Translations under genes and position numbers: made by a program
From: Oreohelix idahoensis
Taxonomy: Eukaryota; Mollusca; Gastropoda; Stylommatophora; Oreohelicidae
NCBI GenBank assembly: GCA_024509875.1
Contig: JAMPIV010006382.1
Span: forward strand, 275,011 to 339,010
Direction: 5' to 3'
Length of the DNA: 64,000 bases
Part shown: positions 1 to 12,016 of the stretch, piece by piece
Layout of the letters: each line of letters opens with the position of its first letter
Numbering within the stretch: the first letter of the stretch is position 1
Notes under the pieces: model-generated
The model's input: the letters and a program-made list of their open reading frames with translations, nothing else
Database searches by the model: none
Told to the model about the DNA's origin: nothing

Positions 1-137
1 ATTACTGTAGAATACTGTTTGGATTGTCTGTTGCAGGGTGGCAACTTAGATTACCTATTATGAGGTTACAGCTTTTGCAAGATCAAAAATTGAAATGTCT
101 GTTGCGGGATCACATATTATATATGTACATATTACCT

Positions 138-290
138 GTTGTAGAATTACAATTAGGATTATCATTAACTAGACCACAGCTTGAATTATTTGTTATGAGA
201 TCACAGCTCAGATCACCTGTTTTAAAATTACAACTAGGATTATCACTGACAAGACCACAGCTTGAATTATCTGTTATGAGGTTGCATACA
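138..290. repeat. 81-bp tandem duplication
   Basis: Two adjacent copies, starting at 138 and 219, share the core CCACAGCTTGAATTAT and differ at scattered positions. The short plus-strand reading frame across it is a by-product of the repeat; no gene is supported. Confidence 0.55.
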
Positions 291-1675
291 GCCTGTTTTA
301 TCAGTTACAAGGTTACAGCAAGGGTCACCAGTATCAGAAATACAAAACAGACTCTCTTGTTCTGAGGTTTGCTTTTAGTTAACTGTTGCTATAGTTTTTG
401 TGTAATGCCATGATAATTTGTTTGCTTAAAGTGGTGCTTCATAATCAGGGGTGTGTGCTTTTCCTGGGGTGCACATCCTGAATTCAGGAGATGCAAGACA
501 TACGAAATATTGTAGAAGGCAAATCATTGTGAACACAGAACTTAAATGTGTTTGTATGCAATAGAACACTGGCATTGTGAATTCAGTATCAAACCTTAGT
601 TAAATTTTTTTGAATAACATTTTCTCAAACATAATTATAAAGAATCAGCAGAAGAAGAATCATTAATCTAGTCAACTCTTGATTACTATCAAATGTAAAA
701 TTCTAAATTGTCATATTTTCTCATTATTTCACTGTCATTCTTTTACTTTGAAAATATTTTATTTAAAATATTAACCTTCTTCAGAAAGTTTTGACTTTTG
801 GTGTGGGATATATTCAAAATAATTATTTTCACTAAGTCTACGGCTGTATGACAAAATGTTGGAAATTACTCATAAAAGCACTCATATTTCGTTATCTCTA
901 ATGACCAGTTTGCCACTTTCCTGAGATCACTAGATAGTGTAGATAAAATGATAACATCTTTTTATTTCATGTAAAAAAACAAACATACTTGAATCTTTGT
1001 GACAATTCTGGCACATTTTGCAAACTAGAAGACATTGAAGTGCGAAACATCTTAAGGAGCTTTAGAGGGGGAGCAGGATCTGTCAAATGTTAAGCAGCAC
1101 CTGGTATAGAGCTTTTATTTCAAATTTGCAAATGTAAGATTAAATTTGTTGTACATCTGATATGAGCTTGTATGTCCTGTTTTACATATGGTTCCTTCCT
1201 TGTCTTTCCTGAGCAGTGTTTATTTATCTGTGCCATGGCCTGTTATTTTTTTTATATTCATTTTGCCCATCCGTTTTACATAGGAGCATAAAAGGTTTTT
1301 AGCCTCATTAGTTGGTTGTTTCCCTTCCCTCCCACCCCCAAATCATATATCCTTTTTGTTTTAACTTTTTTTTAGTCATTGATTGTAGTAATCTGATGTG
1401 CAGGTATGTTTAGCCTTCACTAATTTTAACTTCTGCACCCACGCAATTTAATGCTTTTAAATGAACGCAGCTGAGAAAAAAGTACATACGCACATGCTTT
1501 AATCTTGAACAAGATGTTGAACTTATTTTACCTTTTTGTGTTTGGCTCAAATAAAGGCTTCAGAATTTCTGTGGTTGTCGAGCTCAGCTTTATTAGTGTT
1601 AAGATAAATTTTGGAGTTAAATATATTAATACTTTCATATAATTTTACTCTCATTCTAAAACCAATCAGAAATAA
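291..1675. other. non-coding stretch, nothing recognised
   Basis: AT-rich sequence without a supported reading frame, RNA gene or repeat structure. It could be intronic, because putative exons of a plus-strand gene follow downstream. Confidence 0.4.
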
Positions 1676-1890
1676 GTGTTTATTGTTGTTATAGCAACCA
1701 TCATTGTCTTCATCATTACCCTTTGTCCCCCTGTGGAGCCTAGTTCTTCTATAAGCCAGGCTTTCCTGTCATGTACAGTCAACTCAAGATCTTTTCCTGT
1801 CTTCTTTGTCCCATGTAAGTCAATTTCCAATTCCCTGCACCATGTTTTTGGGCCTTCATCTATGTTTTCTTATGCTGAAGACTGACTTAT
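1676..1890 (-). pseudogene. LINE 3'-end fragment (RTE-like C-terminus)
   Basis: Read on the minus strand, this gives a decayed version of the C-terminal tail found on RTE-like LINE polyproteins: an RPK-x-W element, then a stretch ending in DRKAWL. Stops and frame changes interrupt it. The same kind of tail is better preserved at 11310-11560 and recurs near 63560-63850. It is a dead 3' fragment; clade assignment is by resemblance only. Confidence 0.5.
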
Positions 1891-2038
1891 AATTCTTTCA
1901 GCTAGTTTCCTCAATATGTGTCATGCCCAATGTCAACATCTTTCATTCACACTTGTTCCACCAGCATTTGTCTAGTTCTTTCCATCAGTTTCAGATTGGT
2001 GATCTTATCACGCCATCTTATTCCTATTAAAATGACAG

Positions 2039-2167
2039 AAACATGGACCAGTGTGGCTACTGGGCAAGAGATACCTGTGATGAACATGAATGGATCTGGA
2101 TATAGGGAAAGGCTTACCTGAGATGAACATGGATGGATCTGGCTATTTGGCAAGGCTAACCTGAAAG
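2039..2167. repeat. 43-bp minisatellite, left part
   Basis: About three degenerate units built around GAACATGGATGGATCTGG, GGCAAGG and TTACCTGAG. The array resumes at 3244 after the LINE insertion at 2168-3233. The last 10 bases, AACCTGAAAG (2158-2167), are the left target-site duplication of that insertion. Confidence 0.75.
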
Positions 2168-3233
2168 ATTAAATTTTAATGCATCATGAGAAAATAATTG
2201 AATGCCTCAAAGACATAGGTATTGATGGAAAAGATATAAGAATACTCAGTAACCTTTATTGGGAGCAAACTGCCACAGTCAGATCGGGAAGGAATTATTC
2301 ACCATACATAGACATAAAAAGAGGTGTCAGACAAGGTTGTGTGCTGTCCCCCTGCCTATTTAATTTATACACCGAAAAAATGTTCAAACAGATACAGGAA
2401 ATACCAGGACTGAACATCAGTGGAAGATCAATAAACAACCTTAGATATGCAGATGATACCGTGTTGTTAGCTGAAAGCGAACAGGAGTTACAAGAACTAG
2501 TGAAGCAAGTGAACAGTATAAGTCATGAATATGGACTCGACATTAATATTGAGAAAACTAAAACTATGATAATTAGCAAAACAGACGATAAACCCACATT
2601 AAAGATAAGCGTAAATGGGAAAATCCTGGAACAAGTCAAGAGCTACGTATATCTTGGTCATATAATAACAGAAGATGGCAGATGTGAAACAGAAATCAAG
2701 AAGAGAATAGGAATGGCCAAAGCTACATTCAACAACATGAAACATACACTGATATCCAAACAGTTATCTCATAAATTAAAACTGAGAATCATAAAGTGTT
2801 ATATATATTCTGCATTTCTGTATGGTGCAGAAACATGGACGATGAATAAGCATTTGGAAGAAAGAATTGAGGCTCTTGAAATGTGGATATATAGAAGAAT
2901 GGGGCGTATCTCATGGAAAGAGATGAAAACAAATAAGGAGGTCCTAGAAAATCTAGGTATGAAAAGAGAACTAATGAGAGAGGTCAAAGTTCGGCAGCTA
3001 AAATACTTTGGCCACATAAAAAGGCATAACACCTTGCAGAAGACCATAACAGAAGGGAGAGTTGAAGGCAAACGTGCAAGGGGAAGACAGCGCTATAAGT
3101 GGGAAGATAACATCAAGAGATGGACGGGAAAGAGTCTATCAGAGTGTACCACCAAGACAAGAGACAGAAGACGTTGGAGATCCATTACAGCCAACCTTCG
3201 TTGTGGAGATGGCAACTGATGATGATGATGATG
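2168..3233 (+). mobile_element. 5'-truncated RTE-like LINE with TSD
   Basis: The 1066-bp insert carries the C-terminal half of a reverse transcriptase and ends in a short (GAT)n run, as RTE-type elements commonly do. It is bounded by the direct repeat AACCTGAAAG at 2158-2167 and 3234-3243, and the same 43-bp minisatellite continues on both sides. Together these define an endonuclease/target-primed insertion and its truncation point precisely. Confidence 0.85.
2179..3219 (+). CDS. LINE reverse transcriptase, truncated (RTE-like)
   Basis: 346 codons open to a natural stop. RT motifs appear in order: RQGCVLSP (palm), RYADDTVLL with the catalytic YADD near 2446-2457, then the thumb stretch with YLGHIITEDG, and LYGAETW. 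The basic C-terminus contains GRQRYKWEDNIKRWTG, as in RTE-type polyproteins. The endonuclease and N-terminal RT blocks are missing because the element is 5'-truncated, so the first ATG is merely the first in the remnant. The frame is undisrupted, which suggests a recent insertion, but the copy cannot be autonomous. Confidence 0.85.
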   Translation: MHHEKIIECLKDIGIDGKDIRILSNLYWEQTATVRSGRNYSPYIDIKRGVRQGCVLSPCLFNLYTEKMFKQIQEIPGLNISGRSINNLRYADDTVLLAESEQELQELVKQVNSISHEYGLDINIEKTKTMIISKTDDKPTLKISVNGKILEQVKSYVYLGHIITEDGRCETEIKKRIGMAKATFNNMKHTLISKQLSHKLKLRIIKCYIYSAFLYGAETWTMNKHLEERIEALEMWIYRRMGRISWKEMKTNKEVLENLGMKRELMREVKVRQLKYFGHIKRHNTLQKTITEGRVEGKRARGRQRYKWEDNIKRWTGKSLSECTTKTRDRRRWRSITANLRCGDGN

Positions 3234-3243
3234 AACCTGAAAG

Positions 3244-3460
3244 AAACATTGATGGACGAAGCTACTGGGCAAGGGATACCTGTGATGAACATGAATGGAT
3301 CTGGATATAGGGCAAGGTTTACATGAGATGAACATGGATGGACCTAGCCTCAGGGCAAGGATTACCTGAGAGGAACATGGATGGATCTGGCTGTAAGGCA
3401 AGGCTTACTTCAGAGGAACATGGATGAATCTAGCTACAGGAGAAGGGTTACATGGATGGG
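3244..3460. repeat. 43-bp minisatellite, right part
   Basis: About five degenerate units continue the array interrupted by the LINE, each with GAACATGGATG, GGCAAGG and TTAC blocks. The array fades at about 3460. Confidence 0.75.
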
Positions 3461-3934
3461 CAGTGTTAAAGAAATCCTATTAAAACAGGAAAAAAAGAAT
3501 GGCAAAAGTAAGACACCTCACAAAACACTACTACTTCCTACAAGACTTGAAGCATGAGCAGACGGAATATGTAAAACTAAAGCAACCATTACTAGGTCCT
3601 GGGTTGTTTTAGTGGCATCAGCAAGTAACAGGAATTCGTCATTTATCAAAGTGTTTATCATACTTGTCCTCCGTACACAAGCCAGCAGTTATTAAGAGCA
3701 TCATTTAATGACAACATATCAGGTACTCTGCCGTGAAGCATAAATCCCTGTACACATTTGTGAAAATCAAGCTCTTTAATCTTCTATAAATTACATTTTA
3801 TATATTTAAGCCATGTGACATTTTTTTGGAAACAAAAAAATGGAGGGGAAAAAGACATACAAACAAACAAACACAATAGTGACAGGGTGCACTAAATTTA
3901 CAAGTTAACTGGTGACTGGTGACTTTGATAAGTA
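3461..3934. other. no gene seen
   Basis: AT-rich sequence with an A-rich patch near 3830-3880; no reading frame or repeat that I can support. Confidence 0.4.
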
Positions 3935-4130
3935 CAGGTCCTTATCTTTTTATCAGAAATTCTCGGGGACAGAGATATTTTTCGGAAACTGGATTGTTTT
4001 TGGTTCCCAAATGTCACCCAAATTGTGTTAAAAAATTAGCCCAAAGTAACCCAAAATGTGCTCGAAAATCGCCCGAAGAAACTTGATTTTCAGAATTTTT
4101 TGGGTGTTCATTTCAAAGGATATGGACCTG
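3935..4130. mobile_element. 196-bp MITE, TA-flanked
   Basis: The ends are inverted: the left starts CAGGTCCTTATCTTTT, and the reverse complement of the right end is CAGGTCCATATCCTTT. TA lies on both sides (3933-3934, 4131-4132). A diverged second copy in the opposite orientation occupies about 53960-55480, where it is split by a LINE. The length and TA target fit a non-autonomous Tc1/mariner/pogo-type element. Confidence 0.7.
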
Positions 4131-4240
4131 TATTTGTTTTTCTCTTATAACTGATGCCAAGTATATTTTAATTTTTGTTGTGGTTGTACTTGGTGGAGAT
4201 GTAATAACTTCAGTCACAACAAAGTAAAGTTAATTTAGTC

Positions 4241-4765
4241 CAGGGGTTCCCAGTCCTGTTGTTTGTCCCCATTCCCTCTTGACTTTTCATAAACCTTCTC
4301 ATACCCCTCCCATTTAATATGAGAGGAAATCAATTCTAGAGTTTATGGTGCATGTGCACATGAGGAAATAAATATACAGATTAATTAATTTTCATTAAGA
4401 AAACTGTTTTCAGTTCACAAAATTTTTAGCGTCATTAAGTTCATGAATGTTTGTCATGACAGTCAAATAAATTATTGAGACCCTTGATTCTGATTCTTGT
4501 CAACCAACAGTTTTATTCTCGGTAGAATTTTTGAAAGAGATACCAGCATATCTTATTCAGGATCCAATTTGTTTCATGCTGTGGATTTGCTTGAGAAGAG
4601 GACAAGCCGTTCTCTGTCTCCAAAGCACAACTATTTTCACGAATACCAATAATTTTGGAATATTTCAATAAGATAACATAGCTGTTTACCAAATATTCCC
4701 TGTACCCCCTAGAAGAGCTTCTTGTACTCCATGGAGGTAAGCTTACCCCAGGATGGGAACCCCTA
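4241..4765. mobile_element. possible hAT-like non-autonomous element
   Basis: The left end begins CAGGGGTTCCCA and the right end is its near inverse TGGGAACCCCTA. CAGGGGTTCCCA-type termini are typical of hAT elements. I could not find a matching 8-bp target duplication, so the exact borders are uncertain. Confidence 0.45.
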
Positions 4766-4863
4766 TCCTGAACAATTGTGTTAAGTCAGAAACATTTTGT
4801 GTCTTGGCAGTTGCATTGCAGTGAGACCTTGCAATCTTCTTGTTGCTATGTTACTATTTGTAG

Positions 4864-4957
4864 ATAAAAGCCCCCATGTGGATATCCCTAGTGCGACGGT
4901 TGTTCGGCTGCGCTTCTCGGGTAGTGGGTGCGTGAAGGAACTAATTCCACTGCTCAG
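4864..4957 (+). CDS. putative host exon (unidentified protein)
   Basis: The acceptor is a T-rich tract ending TTTGTAG at 4863, and the donor is CAG/GTGGGA at 4958. The exon carries 2 nt + 30 codons + 2 nt (phase 1 in, phase 2 out) and reads SPHVDIPSATVVRLRFSGSG followed by a short leucine-rich run. GC content and complexity are higher than in the surroundings. The frame fits the 32-bp candidate exon at 5261-5292. I do not recognise the protein. Support is splice-site and phase logic only. Confidence 0.5.
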
Positions 4958-5260
4958 GTGGGACCTTGTTCTTATCCTGTTGTCTCCAGCCATTGTGATG
5001 TGTTTTAGCATCAAGTCCAACAAATTTGATTAAAAACTTGATTTGGATTAGATTCCTGTGTAGCTATGCCCATTGTGAAAGTTGAGTATTGTTATCTTCT
5101 TTTTGAGTTGTAACACATTTATTGCATTTGATGTATTATAGACTGGTTCTTGACACTAATTTAAAATATGCATATCTGTCTAGTTAAAGGAATTTTGTTA
5201 ATTTTATATTTTCAGATCATGTTTTCACTTTTCGTACAAATATGTTGTACCACTCTCTAG

Positions 5261-5292
5261 TGCAGGGTGGTTCATTAACATTACAGCCCAAT
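5261..5292 (+). CDS. putative 32-bp micro-exon
   Basis: Between the acceptor ACTCTCTAG and the donor GTAAGA lies 1 nt + 10 codons (AGWFINITAQ) + 1 nt. This is exactly the phase needed to link the exon ending at 4957 with the one starting at 11685. A 32-bp exon could arise by chance, so this is the weakest exon of the model. Confidence 0.35.
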
Positions 5293-6182
5293 GTAAGATC
5301 TGGTGTGCTCAATAAATGACTTCATAGCAGACAGCAGTTTTTGCTGTCTCCTATTACGTTGGTTTATTGGCCATTTTAGATTTTATTTCATTTTATTTTG
5401 TTTCGGGAAATGAAAAAATTAAAACTTACTAGTCAAATGTTACTGCTCCTTGTTTTGCATTTGTTTCATGTAATATAAAAATTAAAAATAGGGAGTGACT
5501 TTTAAATTACCTTCCATATTGGATGTTTGTATCCAGTCTTGAAATCCTGAACTTACTTTCAATGTAATATTCAGTGCAGACATTTGTATAGAAATAGTAT
5601 TGGTTTGCTCTCTGCTGTGTAAAACTGTATTTTATGACTTTTGGGGAAATGGAACTATCATAGCAGGAATTTTGACTGAAGAGTTTTTTTTTAAAATAAC
5701 GTTAAAAATAAGACCCATGTTGCTGTTTGTAGCATGTAGTTTTAAAGTTAATTTATTCTTTTGTCAGCTAGTCTGGTGTTTCCAATGTTCACTCATGTGT
5801 TGTGAACTCTAATTTTGTTACAGTTTATTTTGTTTGTTGTTTTCTTTTTCCAGTAAAATTAACAAGAAAAATCTAACAATGGGAAGAATATTTTTTAACT
5901 GATATTTATGTGTGCAAGTGTCTCTCTCTCTCTATAAATATGTATATATATTTAAAAACACAAAGTGGGTATTGTCTATGTAATTTTTGGTCATCCTGCT
6001 AAAATTACTGAGTTTTCCTGTAAATAAAACTATAAAAATTATTTTGTTAAACTGTAGTTAAAGGAAGTCTGGATACCTGTGGCATGTCCTTGACATCAGT
6101 GTTAAATTTTGTTAACTTTCTTCAAGCATTTTTAATGGCACAATCAGTTGAGTTGATGAACATACAAGAACCAACTTGCATC
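5293..6182. other. AT-rich non-coding stretch
   Basis: No gene or clear repeat, apart from a short CT/TA-rich patch around 5922-5952. If the exon model is right this is intron. Confidence 0.4.
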
Positions 6183-6472
6183 AATTCACAAGTTGTTTCT
6201 ATAATATATTATCATGTCTGATGGTTTTAACAAGCTGAAGTGAAAAAAGTATGTCAAAAGGAACACCATGGGAAACAAAGTAGCTGTGGGCTATCACCTA
6301 AAGAGCCATTCCCATTGTCAGTTATAACTGAATTCACAAGTTGTTTCTATAATGTATTATCATGTCTGATGGTTTTAACAAGCTGAAGTGAAAAGAGTAC
6401 GTCAAAAAAGAACACCAGGGGAAACAAAGTAACTGTCACCTAAAGAGACATTCCCATAGTCAGTTAAAACTG
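6183..6472. repeat. 148-bp tandem duplication
   Basis: Copy 1 starts at 6183 and copy 2 at 6331, both with AATTCACAAGTTGTTTCTAT. Copy 2 is slightly shorter and differs by a few substitutions and a small deletion, so the duplication is moderately old. Confidence 0.8.
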
Positions 6473-6644
6473 AAGGAGGCTACTTGCTGATGGCTTTTGT
6501 TACCTGAGTTAATATTATCTTTACATATTCTCAAGATTTATTTTCATACTTGGACATATATGATGACTTTTCTACATAATTGAGCAAATATTTGCGTCTG
6601 TTGCATTAGTAACCTTATTCACACTTCAAATTCACTCATTGCGA

Positions 6645-7046
6645 GTGTCGTGCTTAGATAGGTTTTAAAGTTATTTAAGGTCCCGACTGAGTATAGGGGA
6701 TGGTAATACTACGTGAGAAGTAAAGGTGTAAGAAAATAGATTTTCACGAGTGGATAGTTTAAGGAGAAGATCTGTCTCTGGACTGAGTAGTTGCTCTAGT
6801 CCAGCCTATCTATACGACTATAATTTAGTATAAGACAATCTTGCACCTCCCTATATCTAGAAATATAAGTTTACCTAAACACTCACACACAGTTATGTGA
6901 CAACAAGACACACAAACGTTAAAAAACTATGGTTAATTGGGTATGGGTCTGACCAACCCACAAAGTTTAGTTCTTTTGTTGTTTATTATCATTAAACTTT
7001 ACAACATCCAATATCAAAACAAAAAGAGATCAACCAAATCAGAATT

Positions 7047-7081
<35 letters not shown>

Positions 7082-9235
7082 ACAGAATACCTGTGCCCTC
7101 CCCTCCTTGAGAAGAAAAAACCTAACAAGTTAATAATCCCAAAGGTTAAAGGTTAGCACTAGGTTACAGTATAGACAGTAAAGAAAAGAACAAAGTTCCT
7201 ACTAAACGTTATCCAATAAAGTAAACAATATTTAAACAGAATTTAGATGATACGATTTTTCCTGTAACAAAGAAAATATTTCACTCACTCTCTGTCATAC
7301 GTGGTCACACAATCACGCTTCTTACCCTATTCTTGGTGAAGAAAATCTCTTGGACCTATAATCCATGCATATATATATATTAGTTCCCAGTGTTTTTATC
7401 TTCCAAATTTGGCCCCAGTCCCTCCTTTCAGTAATTAAATTTTATAAGGTGTAACGCCTAATTTGGTGGTTGATTTCCTGGATAAACAAATGTCACCTTG
7501 AATAGTTAATGCAGAAACTCTCTGGGATCTGGTGTTCACAGTAAACAGTAGGAAAACATCTGATTGCTAAAAAAAACTGTTATCGGCTGTCTCTGTGGTG
7601 AGTGCCGATTTTGAAACAGCGTAACTTGCTGGATAAATCCGATGGAAATGACTGTCAAAAGTCAGGAGAACTGTTATATCTTTCACACCCCAGTGGGCTG
7701 ATAAAATTTGCAAAAAATATATCTGGGTATTTGTAAGTCCAGTTAAAATTTACTTTTACAATGTTTCTGTGTCCATCTGGCCAATCCTGTTCACAAATGA
7801 ACTTGGGGACATGTAAGCCAAGAATAAGACTACATCAATCACTCAGTAAATGAAGAAAAAGGACCAAAATAAACCGCTGGTCGCCATTTGATCAGGTCTG
7901 CGAGAAATAGAGAAACCTTAAGAAAAAATGCTACTATTATATCTCTACATATATACACATGGAAGGGGACAAGACGATCTCTCATCCTCTCCGTCAGTCC
8001 TGATTAAAGTTTAAAAGGCACCCGGTGTCTCTAGCCTATCCTATCGCTATCGCTTAGCGGGTCTAGTTCGGGTGAAGGTATGTGCCCTCCCCGCTCCTTC
8101 TGCGCGCGCTAACAATCAACGGACAATGTCAGTTATTATTTAATTATCCATACACGCACTTTAACAAATATCGCCTGTGGCTAAGTAGCTATTAGAGGGT
8201 CGACGTCGGTGGGTCGTCGTATGGTATTTAAACAACAGTCACTTACTAAAATTACATGAAATGCATTATAACGTGAATTCTATGGTCCACTATCAGTCAC
8301 CTAGCATTTTAATTCAGTAGCTAAACCGTATCTTTCTGTGTGATAAGCGGCGGTAATATTATCATTAAACTGCACAACTGGTACACCAATAGCTACGCGT
8401 TATTTTCCACTGGTTCTAACTCCTATAAAATCACAGTAAATTTAAGATGATAAAACTTAGTACATTAAATCATGTAAATGCTAATTTCTATTACCATAAA
8501 CCAGAAATGAAAATCCCTAAGAAACTATTAACACATCTATTCACAATGGTTCTAGATAACGTGTTTAGACTCCAAAAATTTCTGAGCGACAACTGATAAC
8601 CGATTTTGAGGAGACACAGTTTATATACATCATGTTATTATGATCTCTAGAGGATGTTAATTTTCACACTCTTTTGCATAGCAGAAATCAGGGAACTACG
8701 TTTCCCCCAGATAAAGGTTTCCACGGTCGTTCTGTTTGGCGTTGCTAACCGACAACAGAGGCTTACCATGTAACAAGCTTCCTTCCGAGGTTTTCCCCGC
8801 TCCTCGAGATCAAAGCGTTATCTCTCCCTGTATGTACGAACATCAAAGGATTCTCGGGAATTTGTTTTCGCCCGTGCGACTACTTCAAAAAGAGGTCCGT
8901 TGTTTCCACGTGCATCTGTCTGCTATCTGATGATTGACAGATCAGCTTGCGTGGGAAACTCTGGTAAACAACACCACATTCGTTCCCTGTTTAGACTGAC
9001 AGGTCGCGGAAGTTGGTAATATGTCTGTTTGTTTACATCTCGGGGAAAAGAGGCGTGGATTAAAAATGAGTAATGCAGTCTGTCAAATGCTAGACTTTGC
9101 TAACAAATCTTAGAATGCCATGAGGTCACGAAAGGCTGTCGGATACTGTAGGCTATATTTCCATTATACGTCACATCGAGGTTCCCATGTACCTATGCGG
9201 TAAGGATTCACTGTGAGGCAAGGCAACTCTTAAAA
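6645..9235. repeat. interspersed repeat, class unknown
   Basis: The segment starts near GTGCTTAGATAGGTTTTAAA. The same start (TGCTTAGATAGGTTTTAA, then GTTATTTAWGGTCCCG) reappears at 63968-64000 and runs off the window. The interior, especially 7900-9200, has more CpG and fewer long A/T runs than its flanks. No coding frame, terminal inverted repeat or LTR pair was found, and the right border (about 9200-9240) is a guess from the change in composition. Confidence 0.45.
7047..7082. repeat. (CA)n(TA)n microsatellite
   Basis: About 12 CA units run directly into a few TA units, inside the 6645-9235 repeat. Confidence 0.9.
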
Positions 9236-9655
9236 ACATTCCCTATGTGCTCAATTTGTGCAGAATTTTCCCATTTTATTTCCCTAGAAAATGTGTTTGT
9301 TTAATTTTTGTAAAAAAAAGTATTTTTTTTTAAAGTTATGTAAATTATCTTTCCCTTTTTATCTGAACCACTGTTATTCTGAAATGGCATAAATAAGCAT
9401 CCGTACACATATATTCATGCACACACATGCTAACATATATATCTTGGCAGGTTTATTAATAATGTTACAAGTTCTTTCTGGTATTGAAAGCATTCTGTAC
9501 CCATCTATCAATAACCCAGTTATTAGTTTTCTTATAAAGTAAGATGTTACGGTTCTGAAACATGGAGAACAACAAAAACAACCAGTAAGAAGTACCAGAC
9601 CTTCATAAGTGGGTGCTTGCATAGTTTAGGAGGATTAATTATATGACAATGTCAC

Positions 9656-11115
9656 CAGTGTGTAACTGATATCACTGGCAGTGAAATGAGATATGAGAAG
9701 ATGATGCTGCCAGTGGAATGAGATATGAGAAGATGATGCTGGCTGTGGAATGAGAGATGAGAAGACAGTGCTGGCAGTGAAATGAGATATGAGAAGATGA
9801 TGCTGCCAGTAGAATGAGAGATGAGAAGATAGCGCTGGCAGTGGAATGAAAGATGAGAAGATGGCACTGGCAGTGAAATGAGATATGAGAAGATGGCACT
9901 GACAGTGGAATGAGAGATGAGAAGATGGCACTGGCAGTGGAATGAGAGATGAGAAGATGGCACTGACAGTGGAATGAGAGATGAGAAGATGGCACTGACA
10001 GTGGAATGAGAGATGAGAAGATGGCACTGGCAGTGAAATGAGATATGAGAAGATGACGCTGCCAGTGGAATGAGAGATGAGAAGATGGCGCTGGCAGTGT
10101 AAGGAGAGATAAGACAATGCTGGCAGTGAAATGAGATATGAGAAGATGACGCTGCCAGTGGAATGAGAGATGAGAATATGGTGCTGGCAGTGAAATGAGA
10201 GATGAGAAGATGGTGCTGGCAGTGAAATGAGAGATGAGAAGATGGCGTTGGCAGTGGAATGAGAGATGAGAAGATGGGGCTGGCAGTGGAATGAGAAGAT
10301 GGCGCTGGCAGTGGAATGAGAGATAAGACAACGCTGGCAGTGAAATGTGATATGAGATAATGATGCTGCCAGTGGAATGAGAGATGAGAAGATGGCGCTG
10401 GCAGTGGAATGAGAGATTAGAAGATGGCGCCGGCAGTGGAATGAGAGATGAGAAGATGGTGCTGGCAGTGAAATGAGAGATGAGAAGATGGCGCTGGCAG
10501 TGGAATGAGAGATGAGAAGATGGCACTGACAGTGGAATGAGAGATGAGAAGATGGCACTGACAGTGGAATGAGAGATAAGACAACGCTGGCAGTGAAATG
10601 TGATATGAGATAATGACGCTGCCAGTGGAATGAGAGATGAGAAGATGGCGCTGGCAGTGGAATGAGAAATAAGACAATGCTGGCAGTGAAATGTGATATG
10701 AGATAATGACGCTGCCAGTGGAATGAGAGATGAGAAGATGGCGCTGGCAGTGGAATGAGAGATGAGAAGATGGCGCTGGCAGTGGAAAGAGAGATGAGAA
10801 GATGGCACTGACAGTGGAATGAAAGATGAGAAGATTGTGCTGGCAGTGGAATGAGAGATGAGAAGATGGCACTGGCAGTGGAATGAGAGATGAGAAGACG
10901 ACGCTGGCAGTGGAATGAGAGATGAGAAGATGGCGCTGGCAGTGGAATGAGAGATGAGAAGACAATGCTGGCAGTGGAATGAGAGATGAGAAGATGGCAC
11001 TGACAGTGGAATGAGAAGATGGCGCTGGCAGTGGAATGAGAGATGAGAAGATGACACTGGCAGTGGAATGAGAAGATGCCGCTGTCAGTAGAATGAGAGA
11101 TGAGAAGATGACGCT
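9656..11115. repeat. 32-bp minisatellite, about 45 units
   Basis: The unit is close to GAGATGAGAAGATGGCGCTG plus GCAGTGGAATGA. Length variants lack about 10-14 bp or carry GATATGAGATAATG. The minus strand has long open frames because the unit lacks stops there, and three 32-bp units make an exact 32-codon period. No start context, splice sites or compositional support for a protein. It abuts the repeat that starts CCTCATCGTGTAAAAC. Confidence 0.9.
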
Positions 11116-11117
11116 GG

Positions 11118-11290
11118 CAACCTCATCGTGTAAAACAAATTCCTAGAGAAATCGTCAAGGCAAGAGCAAGTGAATACTTGGTGTAAGCTTCCTGCAAGAA
11201 GACCAGATACAGTTGTGTCTCCATGCTCCATAAGTAATGCAGTGGAAAAGGTTGATGGTGATTAGGCATTTCAACAGAAAAATAACATTC
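11118..11290 (+). repeat. dispersed repeat, relative of 46040-46195
   Basis: The order of blocks (CATCGTGTAAAAC, AAGAGCA, CTTCCTRCAAG, CTCCATRC) matches the copy at 46040-46195, which ends in a (GAT)n run. It looks like the 3' part of a LINE or a SINE. The class is not resolved. Confidence 0.5.
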
Positions 11291-11309
11291 AATCCAACCA
11301 AGAGCTCTT

Positions 11310-11573
11310 TTGAAGACGCTGGCGATGGATAGGACACACATTGAGGAAACCTGTTGATAGCATTGCAAGGCAATCCTTGTTCTGGAGCCTACAGGGAAAG
11401 AGAGGCAAAGGTAGACCAAAAAACACATGGAGAAGAGAACTGGATACAGAGGTGAAAATGATGAAAACATGGAAAGAACTTGAGCAGATGGCACAGGACA
11501 GGAAGTCTTGGCATGTGTTTGTTGAAGGCCTATGCTCCTCGTGGAGCTAAAGGGTATTGATTGATTGATTGAA
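11310..11573 (+). pseudogene. LINE 3' end (RTE-like) with (TTGA)n tail
   Basis: The frame reads RRWRWIGHTLRK, then GKRGKGRPKNTWRREL, then QDRKSW and GLCSSWS before a stop. This is the zinc-knuckle-free basic C-terminus typical of one group of RTE-like LINE polyproteins. A TTGATTGATTGA tail (11558-11573) follows directly. Only the last ~80 codons remain, so this is a heavily 5'-truncated copy. Confidence 0.75.
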
Positions 11574-11593
11574 GAGCTTCTCAGCTGAGCTAA

Positions 11594-11821
<228 letters not shown>

Positions 11822-12016
11822 TAATTTTAGAAACCAGCTTTGGTCAAACCAGTTTAAGTTACTGATGATTCATGAAATCTAATGATCACAGTTTCTCAGG
11901 CAGGGAGTTCATATGAAGCACATAAGTTTGCATTTCATAAGAAGAACATAAATTAAAGTGTCATGATTAGTGAGGGTAGGGCGGGACCAGTGAAGGTCTA
12001 GTGAACTTCTAGTAAT

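Noticed and set aside
9635..11057. Long minus-strand open frames (up to 461 codons) rich in SSHLSFHCQ-like repeats
   Set aside because: They are translations of the 32-bp minisatellite; three overlapping frames are equally open and there is no start, splice or compositional support.
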